This document shows positions 33,785 through 42,815 of a stretch of 56,741 nucleotides of DNA, piece after piece. The stretch is from Amycolatopsis rhizosphaerae. GTDB taxonomy: Bacteria > Actinomycetota > Actinomycetes > Mycobacteriales > Pseudonocardiaceae. Location: assembly GCF_007713715.1 (NCBI RefSeq), contig NZ_VJWX01000001.1, positions 1 through 56,741 on the forward strand. Reading direction: 5' to 3'. Both the position numbers and the translations under genes were made by a program. Positions within the stretch are counted from its first letter, which is position 1; each line of letters begins with the position of its first letter. The notes under the pieces were generated by a model, which was not told the DNA's origin, did not search any database, and was given only the letters and a program-made list of their open reading frames with translations.

Positions 33785-34270
33785 TCAGCCCATGCCCTCC
33801 ACGGTGTGGAGGACCTTCCCGAGCAGGATGGACAGTTCCTCGCGCTCGGTTTCCGAGAGGTCTTCGAGTGCGGCGCGCTCGGTTTCCAGTTGCCGGGGCA
33901 GCAGGTCGTCGATGAGGGTTTCCGCCTCGGGGGTGAGGCGGACCTGGACCACGCGCCGGTCCCGCTCGCTCGCCGCGCGGGAGATCAGGCCGAGTCGTGC
34001 GAGCCGGTCCAGCCGTTTCGTGATCGCGGCTCCCGAGGAGAGCATTTCCCGGCTGATCTGCCCCGGGTTGAGCACGCCGTTGCGGCGGAGCGCGCACAGC
34101 ACGTCGAATTCACCGCGGGTGAGTTCGTGCCCGGCCAGCAGGTCGTCGGTTCCGCGCCGGATCAGTGACGCCAGCCGCAGCACCCGGCCGATCACCGCCA
34201 TCCCCGAGGTGTCCAGTTCGGGCCGCACCTCTCGCCACTGGCCCCGGGCCCGGTCGATGAGATCGCTCAC
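33785..34270 (-). CDS. MarR-family transcriptional regulator
   Basis: A 161-residue MarR protein. The winged helix-turn-helix spans about 55-110 (ELTRGEFDVLCALRRNG, SGAAITKRLDRLARLGLI and SERDRRVVQVRLT). It starts at GTG 34270 with GAAGGA seven bases upstream; the open frame beyond is noise. It is divergent from a FUSC-type membrane protein, and the AT-rich gap between them contains loosely palindromic DNA (AAGTT at 34292 and AACTT at 34317) that could be its operator. MarR proteins typically repress an adjacent efflux or detoxification gene. Confidence 0.9.
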   Translation of the reverse strand: MSDLIDRARGQWREVRPELDTSGMAVIGRVLRLASLIRRGTDDLLAGHELTRGEFDVLCALRRNGVLNPGQISREMLSSGAAITKRLDRLARLGLISRAASERDRRVVQVRLTPEAETLIDDLLPRQLETERAALEDLSETEREELSILLGKVLHTVEGMG

Positions 34271-34300
34271 CGGTTCGCTCCTTCGCGACGTAAGTTTCGA

Positions 34301-34306
34301 TAGTAT
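34301..34306 (+). promoter_or_regulatory. candidate leaderless -10 of the FUSC gene
   Basis: TAGTAT ends seven bases before GTG 34314 within a marked AT-rich patch. Its place inside the MarR/FUSC divergent gap would let MarR bound nearby block transcription. Confidence 0.5.
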
Positions 34307-34313
34307 TTTACTC

Positions 34314-35378
34314 GTGAACTTTTGGCATCGGCACCGCCTCGGCGACGCGCTCACCCCTGCCGGGTGGTGGCGGCTGCGACCACTCGCCGTTCCCGCCGCG
34401 CCGACCGCCCTCCGTGCCATGGTGGGGGCGAACATAGTCCTGGCCGTGGTGGTACTAGCCGGGCATGCCGAGTGGGCGCCCGCCGCCGCCTTCGGCGGGA
34501 TGACCGCGGTGCACGCCCGTTTCGAACCCCACGCGATCCGCGCCCGGCTGCTCGCCTGGATCGGCGCCGGGCTCACGCTCTGCGTCGCGCTCGGGTCGGC
34601 GGCGGGTGCGGCGCGGTGGGGGCCGCTGCCCGTGGTGATCCTGGTCGCGCTGGTTGCCGCCGTGGCGAAACTGCTCACCGACGCGGTGGACGCCGGGCCG
34701 CCCGGCGGGCTGATGTTCGTGTTCGCCGTGGCGACGATGTCCGTACTCCCCGGCACCTGGACGGGGGTCGCGGCGCAGACCGGCGTCGCGGCGCTCGGGG
34801 CCGCCGTCGCCTGGGCGACGGGCCTGGCCGGCTGGTTGTTCTCCCGGTCGGGACACCAGAAACCGACCGCGTGGCGGGCGGGGGTGCGGGCAGCGCTGCG
34901 ACGCTCGTCCCACGAGTTCGGACGGGCGGCGAAGGTCGGCCTCGGGGTGTTCGCGGCCGGGCTGGCGGCCCAGCTCCTTCACCTCGGCCACCCGTACTGG
35001 ACGATGATCGCCGCCGCGGCGGTGCTCCAGTCCACCCACCTGCGGCATACGGTGCACCGCACCGTCCAGCGCGTGCTCGGCACGCTCGCCGGCGCGGTGA
35101 TCGCGGCACTCCTGCTCGCGGCCGCCCTTCCGCTGCCGGTCAAACTGGCGTGTGTCGTGATCGCGCTGCTGGGCGCGGAACTGACCGTCATCCGCAACTA
35201 CGCGCTGGCGATGCTGTTCGTCACCCCGTTGACCCTGCTGCTCGGTTCCCTGCTCGCCCAGGGGAGTGCGTTCGGCACCGCATCCGACCGGGTGCTCGAC
35301 ACCGCGCTGGGCGCGGTGATCGGGCTCGTCGCGGCCCTGGTCCGGCCCGGCCGCGGGTACCACACCGCCGCGGCGTGA
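34314..35378 (+). CDS. FUSC-family membrane protein
   Basis: A 354-residue protein with two similar blocks of about five membrane helices, the fusaric-acid-resistance-like (FUSC) layout. Typical segments are PAAAFGGMTAVHARFEPHAIRARLLAWIG and PYWTMIAAAAVLQSTHLRHT in the second block, where relatives have the conserved YWAxLTAV-like stretch. Such proteins are thought to export aromatic acids or other toxic small molecules. It starts at a probably leaderless GTG divergent from a MarR regulator and ends three bases before the convergent DosR-like gene. Confidence 0.85.
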   Translation: MNFWHRHRLGDALTPAGWWRLRPLAVPAAPTALRAMVGANIVLAVVVLAGHAEWAPAAAFGGMTAVHARFEPHAIRARLLAWIGAGLTLCVALGSAAGAARWGPLPVVILVALVAAVAKLLTDAVDAGPPGGLMFVFAVATMSVLPGTWTGVAAQTGVAALGAAVAWATGLAGWLFSRSGHQKPTAWRAGVRAALRRSSHEFGRAAKVGLGVFAAGLAAQLLHLGHPYWTMIAAAAVLQSTHLRHTVHRTVQRVLGTLAGAVIAALLLAAALPLPVKLACVVIALLGAELTVIRNYALAMLFVTPLTLLLGSLLAQGSAFGTASDRVLDTALGAVIGLVAALVRPGRGYHTAAA

Positions 35379-35381
35379 GGC

Positions 35382-36011
35382 TTACTTGCCGTGGCGCGCG
35401 ACCCAGGCCACGGCCTGCGTCCGGCGCTGCATGCCCAGCTTCGCCAGCACCGAGGTGACGTAGTTCTTCACCGTCTTCTCGGCGAGGAAGAGACGTTCGG
35501 CGATTTCCCGGTTGGACAGGCCTTCGCCGATCAGTTCGAGCACGCTGCGTTCCCGCTCGGTCAGCCGCGACAGCTCGTCCTCGTACGGGTGGCGAAGCTT
35601 GTCCAGCACGCGAGCCGTGCTCACCGGGTCGAGCAGCGACCGGCCCGCCGCGACCTCGCGCACCGCGTTGACCACGTCCTGCCCGCGCACCTGCTTGAGC
35701 AGGTAGCCCGAGGCCCCGGCCATGATCGCGCCGACCATCGCCTCCTCGTCGTCGAAGGCGGTGAGCACGAGGCAGTACGGCGGGTTGGGCTTGGACCTCA
35801 GCTCCCGGCACAGCGTCACGCCGTCTTCGCCGTTGCCGAGCCGCACGTCCACCACCGCCACGTCCGGTTCGACGTGCATCGCCACGGCCAATGCCTCATC
35901 GGCGCTGCCCGCTTCGGCGACGACCTCGATGTCCGGTTCGTCGCCGAGCAGTTCCCTCAGCCCGCGCCGGACCACTTCGTGGTCGTCGACCAGCAGCACC
36001 TCGATCGCCAT
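35382..36011 (-). CDS. devR: NarL/LuxR-type response regulator, DevR/DosR-like
   Basis: A 209-residue response regulator closely resembling M. tuberculosis DevR/DosR along its length. The receiver has D9-D10, phospho-acceptor D55 and K106. The LuxR-type helix-turn-helix ends in FLAEKTVKNYV followed by LAKLGM and RRTQA, essentially identical to the DosR recognition helix, so a GGGACTTNNGTCCC-type target is expected. Such a box occurs before cydA. Probable partner: the GAF kinase of the cyd operon. It is transcribed alone, convergent with the FUSC gene. The exact biological ortholog assignment is an inference. Confidence 0.87.
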   Translation of the reverse strand: MAIEVLLVDDHEVVRRGLRELLGDEPDIEVVAEAGSADEALAVAMHVEPDVAVVDVRLGNGEDGVTLCRELRSKPNPPYCLVLTAFDDEEAMVGAIMAGASGYLLKQVRGQDVVNAVREVAAGRSLLDPVSTARVLDKLRHPYEDELSRLTERERSVLELIGEGLSNREIAERLFLAEKTVKNYVTSVLAKLGMQRRTQAVAWVARHGK

Positions 36012-36020
36012 ACCTCGAGG

Positions 36021-37409
36021 TTACGTGCTTCGCGCCCAGATCCGGCGTGACGTGGCTTCCGGGTCGGAAACGACCGAAACCGGCACGTCCCAGATCCGGG
36101 TCAGCGCCGTCCCCGGTTCGTATTCCGGCCAGCCCGGGTCGCCGGTGGCGGCGAACGACAGCCATGCCTTGCGGATCTGGGCGCTCAGCATCTCGGCCTC
36201 GGGCGGCACCGGGTTGCCCAGCAGCATGGTGCCGAGCGGACCGGAGAAGGAACCGAAGGTGAGCGGGACGTCGAGCCCGTGGCACGCGCCGAGAAGGGGC
36301 CCGGCCCAGGTGAGTTCGTAGCTGTAGCTGCGGCCGGGGTGGTTTTCGGCGCACCGGATGGCGGGGATGCGGAAGATCGCGTCGGAGCGGATGAGGACGT
36401 GCAGTTCCTGGTCGGACATCGCGGGGTAGGCGGCCCGGTAGTCCTCCAGCGACACCCCGAAGGCTTCGGCGCTCGCGGCCGGATCCTGGACCGACGAGGG
36501 CTCGTTCAGGACGAACAGGCGGTACTCGTCGCGGTTGTACCCGGCGATCAGGTCCACTTCGGGGCGCAGTCCGAGCCACGGGTGGTCGACGATCAGGTCC
36601 CCGTCGATCACCGGACCGTACGGGGTGATCTCGCCCGGAACGCTCTGCACGCGGTGGATGTCTTCGGCCGGGATCCGGGCGAACGCCTCCGCGGTCACCT
36701 CCGTCGCGGGCACGCCCAGCGCGGCGGCGATGCGTTCGGTGGTCCTCCTCGCGCGCGTTTCCCGCAGACAGCCGTTGGCGATGCTCTGGCCGATGGCGCG
36801 GTGGAACAGGCCGCGCGCGGCGCCTGCCGCGGTGAGGACGGCGACCGCGGTGGCTCCCGCCGACTCGCCGAACAGCGTGACGTTGTCCGGGTCGCCACCG
36901 AACCGGGCGATGTTGTCCTGCACCCAGCGCAGCGCGGCCAACTGGTCGAGGAAGCCGCGGTTCTGCGGAACGCCGGGCAGCCAGCCGAAGCCCTCGAAAC
37001 CGACGCGGTAGTTCACCGTCACCACGACCACACCGCCCGCGGCGAGGGTGGCGCCGTCGTAGTCGGGCTGACGGCTGGTGCCGATCAGGAAGGCGCCGCC
37101 GTAGAGCCAGACCATCACCGGCAGGCCGCGGGCGCCCGGATCCGGGGTCCAGACGTTGACGCTCAGGCAGTCGGTGGACTGGGTGGGCTGCCAGGCCGAG
37201 GGCAGTCCGGGGAGGAAGGTGCCCTGGGGCGGGTCCGCGCTGAACCGGCTCCCGTCCCGCGTGCCGTCCCACGACGGGGCGTCCACCGGCGCCTGGAACC
37301 GGCGGAGGCCGTCGAGCGGGGCGGCGTAGGGAATGCCCTTGAACGCGACGCAACCGGTGCCCGGAATGCCACGCACGGCGCCCCGCGTGGTCTTCACGAT
37401 CGGATCCAC
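36021..37409 (-). CDS. type-B carboxylesterase
   Basis: A 462-residue alpha/beta-hydrolase of the carboxylesterase B family. The nucleophile serine is in FGESAGA, the oxyanion hole in YGGAFLIG, and the histidine in GACHGLDVPLTFG near the C-terminus. CLSVNVWTP is also typical. It hydrolyses esters of unknown identity; no signal peptide is seen, so it is cytoplasmic. The GTG at 37409 begins VDPIVKTTRGAVRG, the usual family start; GTG 37433 in frame would add eight residues, and neither has a strong ribosome site. Related enzymes include p-nitrobenzyl esterase. Confidence 0.9.
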   Translation of the reverse strand: MDPIVKTTRGAVRGIPGTGCVAFKGIPYAAPLDGLRRFQAPVDAPSWDGTRDGSRFSADPPQGTFLPGLPSAWQPTQSTDCLSVNVWTPDPGARGLPVMVWLYGGAFLIGTSRQPDYDGATLAAGGVVVVTVNYRVGFEGFGWLPGVPQNRGFLDQLAALRWVQDNIARFGGDPDNVTLFGESAGATAVAVLTAAGAARGLFHRAIGQSIANGCLRETRARRTTERIAAALGVPATEVTAEAFARIPAEDIHRVQSVPGEITPYGPVIDGDLIVDHPWLGLRPEVDLIAGYNRDEYRLFVLNEPSSVQDPAASAEAFGVSLEDYRAAYPAMSDQELHVLIRSDAIFRIPAIRCAENHPGRSYSYELTWAGPLLGACHGLDVPLTFGSFSGPLGTMLLGNPVPPEAEMLSAQIRKAWLSFAATGDPGWPEYEPGTALTRIWDVPVSVVSDPEATSRRIWARST

Positions 37410-37488
37410 GCGCTCATGAAATACCAGAATCACGTTCTGGGGGAAGGGGGCGGCTTTACTCCATCCGCGGGTCGTGATCGGGATGCGG

Positions 37489-37494
37489 TATCAC
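37489..37494 (+). promoter_or_regulatory. candidate -10 of the DUF3024 gene
   Basis: TATCAC ends seven bases before ATG 37502. Together with GAGGG adjoining the start it leaves both leaderless and short-leader transcripts possible. Confidence 0.3.
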
Positions 37495-37501
37495 TGAGGG
37501 T

Positions 37502-37843
37502 ATGTCCGCGATCCCGGAACTCCAGCAACGGCAGATCGATCGTTGGTGTGAACGGCAGGCGCCAGTGGTGAAACGTGGCGAAACGCGGGTTATGTCCCGT
37601 TGGCGCGGGCGAATGGTGACGCTGGTGGAGAAGCGCGCGGACGCCGAGGGCAGCGGTCCGTTCGGTGGCGCCGAGCGCGCCTTCGCGCAGTTGCGGTACG
37701 GCACGGACGGGCTCTGGACGCTGTACTACTGGTCTCGCGAGCTGGGGCACTGGCGCCGGTATCCCGTCGGTGAGCCGGAAACCTCGCCCGTGCCGCTGCT
37801 CGGTCAGATCGAGAACGGCGAGTACGGCGGCTACTTCTTCTAG
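37502..37843 (+). CDS. DUF3024 family protein
   Basis: A 113-residue soluble protein. The conserved block AQLRYGTDGLWTLYYWSRELGHWRRYP near residues 62-88 identifies the DUF3024 family of small actinobacterial proteins, function unknown. It is followed after 30 bp by a gene with its own start signals and is divergent from the carboxylesterase. Confidence 0.8.
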   Translation: MSAIPELQQRQIDRWCERQAPVVKRGETRVMSRWRGRMVTLVEKRADAEGSGPFGGAERAFAQLRYGTDGLWTLYYWSRELGHWRRYPVGEPETSPVPLLGQIENGEYGGYFF

Positions 37844-37873
37844 GCCGAACGGCGGTACGACAAGATATGCGGG

Positions 37874-39130
37874 GTGACGGATCTTCGCGCCTACCTTCGC
37901 TCGCTCGACGTGAAAACGCTCGCCGAGCTGCTGACCGAGCAGGCGGAGCGCGATCCCGAACTGCGTGAGCGGCTGCTGCGCCGCGCCGGGGAGCCCGGCG
38001 GCGAGCTGGCCGAGGTGCGGGACCTGCTGGACGGGCCCGCGACGGCCCGCGCCGGAGCCTCGCAGGAGGGTTTCGACGAGGCGGCCAAGATCGGCGCGGT
38101 GCTGGACACCCTGCAGCGCCTGCTCGATTCCGGGACGCGCGCCGATCTGGCCCCGCTCGCCCGTCGCGCGGTGGATCGGATCACCGGCGCGGCGCGAAGG
38201 CGCGAGAACCCTTCCGGGCCCGTGGGCGCGGAGCTGCGGCGGGCGGTGCGTCTCTACGCGCGGGCCTGCGCGGCACATCCGCCCCGGCCGGAGGAGCTCG
38301 CGCAGTGGATCATCGACAGGGAGTTCGACGGCCCCGGCAGGCCCGAAACCGACCTCGCGGAGTTCGCCTCCGCACTCGGCGAGGACGGGCTCGGGAAGAT
38401 CAAGTCCACTGTGGACGAGGTACTCGCGGAGGCCGGACCGGACGAGGCCAGGCGGCGAACCGCCGAACGCCTCGCCGAGCAGCTCGCCGAGATCTCCGGC
38501 GACGTGGACGCGCTGCTGGAGATCCTGTCCCGGCGCCTGCCGCGGCAGGAGGTGAACCTCAAGATCGTGCGGGTGCTCCGGGCCGCGGGGCGGACCACCG
38601 AGGCCGTGGCCTACGCCGCCCGGGCGCTCAACGGGGACTCCCGGCCGGTCCCGGCGCCCGCGAAGACCCGGCCGGAGGCACCCGCCCGGGTGAGCGCCGA
38701 GCCGGAACCGGAATCCCCCATCGCCCTGCTCGCACGGCGCGCCCCCGAGGACGTCGCGGCCGCCGACGAGCTGGTCCGCGCCCTGCTCGCGGACGAGCGG
38801 CCGGACGAGGCGTGGGAGGCCGCCCAGCGCTACGAGTGCTCCCCGGCGGTGCGGCTCGAACTGGCCGGACGCCGCGAGGCGGAGCATCCGGCCGACGCGA
38901 TCGCCGTCTACCGGACCCACATCGACTCGCTGATCGAGCAGAAGGGGGCGGGCCAGTACGAGCAGGCGGCCCGGATGTTGCGGAGGGTGCGCACCCTGCA
39001 CCGGAAGGCGGGTACGCCAGGGGAGTTCGCCGAGTACCTGGCCGAGCTCGTCGCCGCCCACAAACGCAAGGTCAGGCTGCTCGACGAGATCCGCCGCGCC
39101 CGGATCGCCCTGCCCGGGACCCGATCGTGA
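37874..39130 (+). CDS. helical-repeat protein resembling SWIM-protein C-termini
   Basis: A 418-residue, almost entirely helical soluble protein. The C-terminal part (IAVYRTHIDSLIEQKGAGQY, RRVRTLHRKAGTPGEFAEYL and AAHKRKVRLLDEI) resembles the C-terminal helical repeats of SWIM zinc-finger proteins. No CxCx(n)CxH SWIM motif is present, so this is either a stand-alone form or a shortened relative. A Pro/Ala linker near 255-285 splits it into two domains. GTG 37874 is taken as start; no clear ribosome site. It is co-directional with the acidic protein 43 bp downstream. Function is unknown. Confidence 0.72.
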   Translation: MTDLRAYLRSLDVKTLAELLTEQAERDPELRERLLRRAGEPGGELAEVRDLLDGPATARAGASQEGFDEAAKIGAVLDTLQRLLDSGTRADLAPLARRAVDRITGAARRRENPSGPVGAELRRAVRLYARACAAHPPRPEELAQWIIDREFDGPGRPETDLAEFASALGEDGLGKIKSTVDEVLAEAGPDEARRRTAERLAEQLAEISGDVDALLEILSRRLPRQEVNLKIVRVLRAAGRTTEAVAYAARALNGDSRPVPAPAKTRPEAPARVSAEPEPESPIALLARRAPEDVAAADELVRALLADERPDEAWEAAQRYECSPAVRLELAGRREAEHPADAIAVYRTHIDSLIEQKGAGQYEQAARMLRRVRTLHRKAGTPGEFAEYLAELVAAHKRKVRLLDEIRRARIALPGTRS

Positions 39131-39173
39131 TCCCGGCCGCACCCCCGAGTCCTCCCGGTGCGACGATGTGCCC

Positions 39174-40700
39174 ATGACCGAGCTGCCGTCGCAGGAGTCC
39201 GCCGAGACCGAGAACGTGCGGGGACTCCTCGAAGAGGTCCTGCGCGAGTTCGACGAGCTGGGCCCCGACTCCGAGCCCCTGCAGGTCGAGCTGCTCGCCT
39301 CCGAGATCCTCGGCGAATGGTGGGAGGCCGGGGACGACCTCGCCGCCGAACTGATCGACTTCGCGGCGGCGGCCCCCGAGCCGGGGCGCCTGGTCGCGCC
39401 GCTGGCCGTGCTGCGCAGCCTGGCGGGCACCGAGGAGCAGCGGGCGGCGGCCGGGCTCGCCCTCGAGAAGCTGGGGCGGGACGAACCCGCCTGGGCCGGG
39501 CGGCTCAACCAGGTGACCGTGGGCGACTGCTGGCGCACCGCCGACGTCTACGGCGACGCGAGTTCCGTGCTGTGCGTGTTCGGCGAGGGTGAGGGTGCGC
39601 ACGGGCTGCTCGTCTCGATCGGCTACGCGATCCACGGCGGCTGGGCCGACGAGGCCGTCATCGTCGAGGCGCCGCACGAGGTCGTGGCCGAGATGCGGAC
39701 CCAGGCCGCGGAGAGCGGGGGCCTGATCACCTGCGAGCGGATCAGCCCCGGCCGGGCCCATCAGCTGCTCGCCGACGCCTTCGTGGGCACCGAGCTGCAG
39801 GACGAGCCCGAGATCACCGACGACTACGTGCGCTTCCGCGCGCTGGCGCAGGCCCGGCTCCGGGTGCTGCCGGAGCCCGAGCCGGTCGATCCGCCGCGGG
39901 TGCTTTCCACCGAGGACCAGGCCGAGATCATCGACGAGTTCTTCCGCTCGACCACGGACGTCGCGGACACCGAGGCCGCCCGCGTGTGCGTGCTGCGCCT
40001 GATCGAGTTCGGCGCCGAGCACGATCCGCGGCGGCCGCTGCGGGTCGGCCCGGACAAGCTGGCGTCCTTTGTGGACTACGTCGACGACGGCGACGTGGCG
40101 CTGACCGAGGAGCAGGACGAGGTCCTGCCCGAGGTGCTGGCGGCCTGGGCCCGCTGGGGCGCGAACCGCGACGGCCTGTCCGAAGAGGCGACCGAGTCCC
40201 TGCTGGAGGCGGTGGACGACCGGCTCTACGAGCGGGACCTGGAGGGCGAGTCCACAATGGACGCCTATCTGGACGGCCTCGAGGACCTCGACGAGCAGAG
40301 CGTGGCCGAACTGCTCGAGCGGCGGCGGTTCGCGGTTCCCGAAGTGGTCGCCGAACTCGGCGGCGAAGAGGTCGAACTCGACCCCTCCGACCCCGAGCAG
40401 CGGCGCCTGCTCGCCCTCGCCGAACACCCCGAATTCCAGGACTCGCTGGCCGAGGACGACCTCGACGAGGACGGTTTCCTCCGGCTCGCCGCCTACTCCA
40501 CGCTCGTGGACCAACTGTGGGACGGGGAGCCCGTCGAGGTGTGGCGGGCCGCGCGGCGGTTGCGGGACAAGGGACTCGATCGCGACCAGGTGATCGAGGA
40601 ACTGGCGAAGGTACTCGAAGAACGCCTCGCGCCCGGCGAGGACGACGAACTGGAGTTCGACATCGACGAGTACTGCCAGGCCCTCGACGAGCTTGGCTGA
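39174..40700 (+). CDS. large acidic uncharacterised protein
   Basis: A 508-residue, strongly acidic soluble protein (long runs rich in Glu and Asp, for example in ELGGEEVELDPSDPEQ). No catalytic motif is recognised. It seems to have two parts: an N-terminal alpha/beta domain (SVLCVFGEGEGAHGLLVSIGY near 137-157) and an all-helical C-terminus that may be a protein-interaction scaffold. ATG 39174 is chosen over GTG 39168 because it begins MTELPSQES; neither has a good ribosome site, so a leaderless start is possible. Probably in one unit with the preceding helical-repeat gene. Confidence 0.72.
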   Translation: MTELPSQESAETENVRGLLEEVLREFDELGPDSEPLQVELLASEILGEWWEAGDDLAAELIDFAAAAPEPGRLVAPLAVLRSLAGTEEQRAAAGLALEKLGRDEPAWAGRLNQVTVGDCWRTADVYGDASSVLCVFGEGEGAHGLLVSIGYAIHGGWADEAVIVEAPHEVVAEMRTQAAESGGLITCERISPGRAHQLLADAFVGTELQDEPEITDDYVRFRALAQARLRVLPEPEPVDPPRVLSTEDQAEIIDEFFRSTTDVADTEAARVCVLRLIEFGAEHDPRRPLRVGPDKLASFVDYVDDGDVALTEEQDEVLPEVLAAWARWGANRDGLSEEATESLLEAVDDRLYERDLEGESTMDAYLDGLEDLDEQSVAELLERRRFAVPEVVAELGGEEVELDPSDPEQRRLLALAEHPEFQDSLAEDDLDEDGFLRLAAYSTLVDQLWDGEPVEVWRAARRLRDKGLDRDQVIEELAKVLEERLAPGEDDELEFDIDEYCQALDELG

Positions 40701-40706
40701 GCCGCC

Positions 40707-40853
40707 CTACGGGCCGGCGGTGCCTTCCGGCGCCTTCTGGCGCCGGCTCGCCAGCACGTCGTTGAAGTCCAGTGCGAACGCACCGACCGCCATGGCCAGC
40801 AGCACCGCGATACCCAGCAGCGCCCCGATCCACGTGAGGATGATCGTGATCAT
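40707..40853 (-). CDS. 48-residue single-helix membrane protein
   Basis: A short frame beginning MITIILTWIGALLGIAVLLA, a single membrane helix of about 27 residues, followed by a polar tail ending KAPEGTAGP. A perfect GGAGGAG ribosome site lies seven or eight bases before the ATG at 40853, which is strong support for translation despite the small size. An inverted repeat sits just upstream. Function is unknown; size and topology fit small regulatory or subunit-like membrane peptides. It ends seven bases from the convergent acidic-protein gene. Confidence 0.65.
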   Translation of the reverse strand: MITIILTWIGALLGIAVLLAMAVGAFALDFNDVLASRRQKAPEGTAGP

Positions 40854-40866
40854 CGGTGTTGCTCCT

Positions 40867-40899
40867 CCCTGGTCAGGGTGTATTTCCTACTGACCAGGG
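40867..40899. promoter_or_regulatory. inverted repeat upstream of the small membrane protein
   Basis: CCCTGGTCAG (40867-40876) and CTGACCAGGG (40890-40899) are perfect 10-bp inverted repeats around a 13-bp AT-richer spacer. Located immediately upstream of the ribosome site of the 48-residue gene, it may be an operator or a leader hairpin. The rest of the gap to 41029 shows only a 10-bp direct repeat, CAGGGCCTGT, at 40979 and 41009. Confidence 0.5.
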
Positions 40900-41029
40900 T
40901 GCGGTTCGCGGGTGGATCACGGTATCGGCCAACCGGTTGGTGGCCGCCGATCCGGATCGGCCGAACGGCTGATCTTGGCAGGGCCTGTATTGAAGTCAAA
41001 CACAACCCAGGGCCTGTTCGAACCAGGCT

Positions 41030-41962
41030 CTACAGCTTCCGCAAGCGGACGCGGTTGATGGAGTGATCGGCGTCCTTGCGCAGCACGAGGGTGGCTCGCG
41101 GGCGCGTCGGCCGGATGTTCTCGATCAGGTTCGGTTCGTTGATCGTGCGCCACAGATGGGTCGCCTCGGCGCGTGCTTCGTCGTCGGGCAGGCCGGCGAA
41201 GTGGTGGAAGTGCGAGGCGGGGTCGGAGAACGCGGTCTTGCGGAGTTCGAGGAACCGTTCGACGTACCAGCGCTCGATGTCGTCGTTGTGTGCGTCCACG
41301 TAGATCGAGAAGTCGAACAGGTCCGCCACGGTCAGCCTCGGCCCCGGCTGCAGCACGTTGAGGCCCTCGATGATCAGGATGTCCGGACGGCGGACGAGGA
41401 GTTCCTCGCCGGGCACGATGTCGTAGGCGAGGTGCGAGTACACCGGCGCCCTGGCCTCTTCGGCTCCGGACTTGACCTCCGTCACGAAACGCAGCAGCGC
41501 CCGCCGGTCGTAGCTTTCCGGGAAACCCTTGCGGTGCATGATGCCGCGGCGCCTCAGTTCGGCGGCCGGGTACAGGAATCCGTCCGTGGTCACCAGATCC
41601 ACGCGCGGGTGGTCGGGCCAGCGGGCGAGCAGCGTCCGCAGCAGGCGGGCGGTGGTCGACTTCCCGACCGCGACGCTGCCGGCAATGCCGATGATGAACG
41701 GCACCTTGGTGCCGCGGGTGTCCTCGCCGAGGAACGTCGTGGTCGCCTCGTAGAGCCGCTGCCGGGCCGCCACCTGAAGGTTGATCAGCCGGGACAACGG
41801 CAGGTAGACCTCGGCCACCTCGGTGAGGTCGACCTGTTCACCCAGACCCCGCAGCCGCAGCAGTTCTTCGGCGGTGAGCGGAAGGGGGGTGCTGCGGCGC
41901 AGTTCCCGCCACTGTTCCCGGTGTAGCTCGACGTAGGGGCTGACCTGGAGAACCCGTGCCAT
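41030..41962 (-). CDS. coaA: type I pantothenate kinase
   Basis: A 310-residue CoaA, catalysing ATP-dependent phosphorylation of pantothenate, the first committed step of coenzyme A synthesis. The P-loop is [12 protein letters not shown] (K101), with TTDGFLYP and [10 protein letters not shown] following, and the C-terminal [14 protein letters not shown] segment is diagnostic. AAGGAG upstream supports ATG 41962. It is a single-gene unit; the 41963-42104 gap contains a direct repeat CGTAAG but no certain promoter. Confidence 0.95.
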   Translation of the reverse strand: MARVLQVSPYVELHREQWRELRRSTPLPLTAEELLRLRGLGEQVDLTEVAEVYLPLSRLINLQVAARQRLYEATTTFLGEDTRGTKVPFIIGIAGSVAVGKSTTARLLRTLLARWPDHPRVDLVTTDGFLYPAAELRRRGIMHRKGFPESYDRRALLRFVTEVKSGAEEARAPVYSHLAYDIVPGEELLVRRPDILIIEGLNVLQPGPRLTVADLFDFSIYVDAHNDDIERWYVERFLELRKTAFSDPASHFHHFAGLPDDEARAEATHLWRTINEPNLIENIRPTRPRATLVLRKDADHSINRVRLRKL

Positions 41963-42104
41963 TCCCACACTCCTTGCCCGTCGCTGGGCCGGCGCCGATG
42001 TCTGCGTAACGCTGTTCTTACGGTAGGTCTTACGAGCGGGAAACGCTCTGTGACTTACTACACCCCGCCGCCACGTCGTGGGTGCGGAAGCGGAGGCACG
42101 CAGG

Positions 42105-42731
42105 TCAGCGGGCTCCGAACACCTCGGTCCAGGCCGCGGCGACCTGTCGGGCGCAGGTCTGGGGAGTGACGCCGCCGACACCGGTGCCGAGCCCCGGCAT
42201 GGCGATCGTGCGCACCGCGCGACGGATTTCCACGCCGTGCTCGAACCGGCCGTCGCGCCAGGTGAGGAACACCGCGCGCGCGGCGAGATAGGGGTGCACC
42301 GTGTCCTCGGGCAGCACCTCGCCGGGCTCCCGCCGGATCGGCGCGCTGATCAGCCAGGCCGGGACCGGTTCCCCGGTCGGCACGACCACGGCCTCCCCGA
42401 TCGGCAGTTCGCCGCCGTGATAGGCGAGAACGGCGCTGCGCACGTGCTGTTCGGCATCGGGGAAGGCGCGCGCGTAGAGCGCGTCCACACCGCCTCGCAA
42501 CCAGCCGTAGGCGTTGCCGGGGCTCACGACCGCGTCGGCGGCCACGTCGAGCACCGAGCCCCGGTACGCGCGAACGTCGCCACGGACGGTGTCCGCCACC
42601 GTCTGCCAGGCGCGGCCGAGGTGTTCGTCGAGGGCGCACAACACCAGGGAAGGAGTGGGGGGTGAGACCAGATCCTCGATTCCCTCGCGGGTGGCGTGCA
42701 GGCCGGATTCGGCGGTCACGGGGTACACCAT
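42105..42731 (-). CDS. macro-domain protein
   Basis: A 208-residue protein whose centre and C-terminus form a macro domain: [19 protein letters not shown] near 74-92 is the ADP-ribose binding loop, and [14 protein letters not shown] is the second phosphate loop. Macro domains bind or hydrolyse ADP-ribose adducts or related nucleotides. Relatives in phage and actinomycetes are sometimes called tail or processing proteins. ATG 42731 lacks a ribosome site and lies just after a run of T, so the start is less certain. Confidence 0.85.
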   Translation of the reverse strand: MVYPVTAESGLHATREGIEDLVSPPTPSLVLCALDEHLGRAWQTVADTVRGDVRAYRGSVLDVAADAVVSPGNAYGWLRGGVDALYARAFPDAEQHVRSAVLAYHGGELPIGEAVVVPTGEPVPAWLISAPIRREPGEVLPEDTVHPYLAARAVFLTWRDGRFEHGVEIRRAVRTIAMPGLGTGVGGVTPQTCARQVAAAWTEVFGAR

Positions 42732-42803
42732 GCCAAAAAAATCGATCGGGCGTAACCGTGATGTGGCGCAGCGCCTCCGGCGGATCGGCGCCGACCGGGT
42801 GCG

Positions 42804-42809
42804 TAACCT
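42804..42809 (+). promoter_or_regulatory. candidate leaderless -10 of pheA
   Basis: TAACCT ends six bases before GTG 42816, and no ribosome site is seen. The geometry fits a leaderless pheA transcript. Confidence 0.45.
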
Positions 42810-42815
42810 GTCGAG

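Noticed and set aside
40979-41018. 10-bp direct repeat CAGGGCCTGT as an attachment site
   Set aside because: No integrase, no tRNA end and no second distant copy; too short to call.
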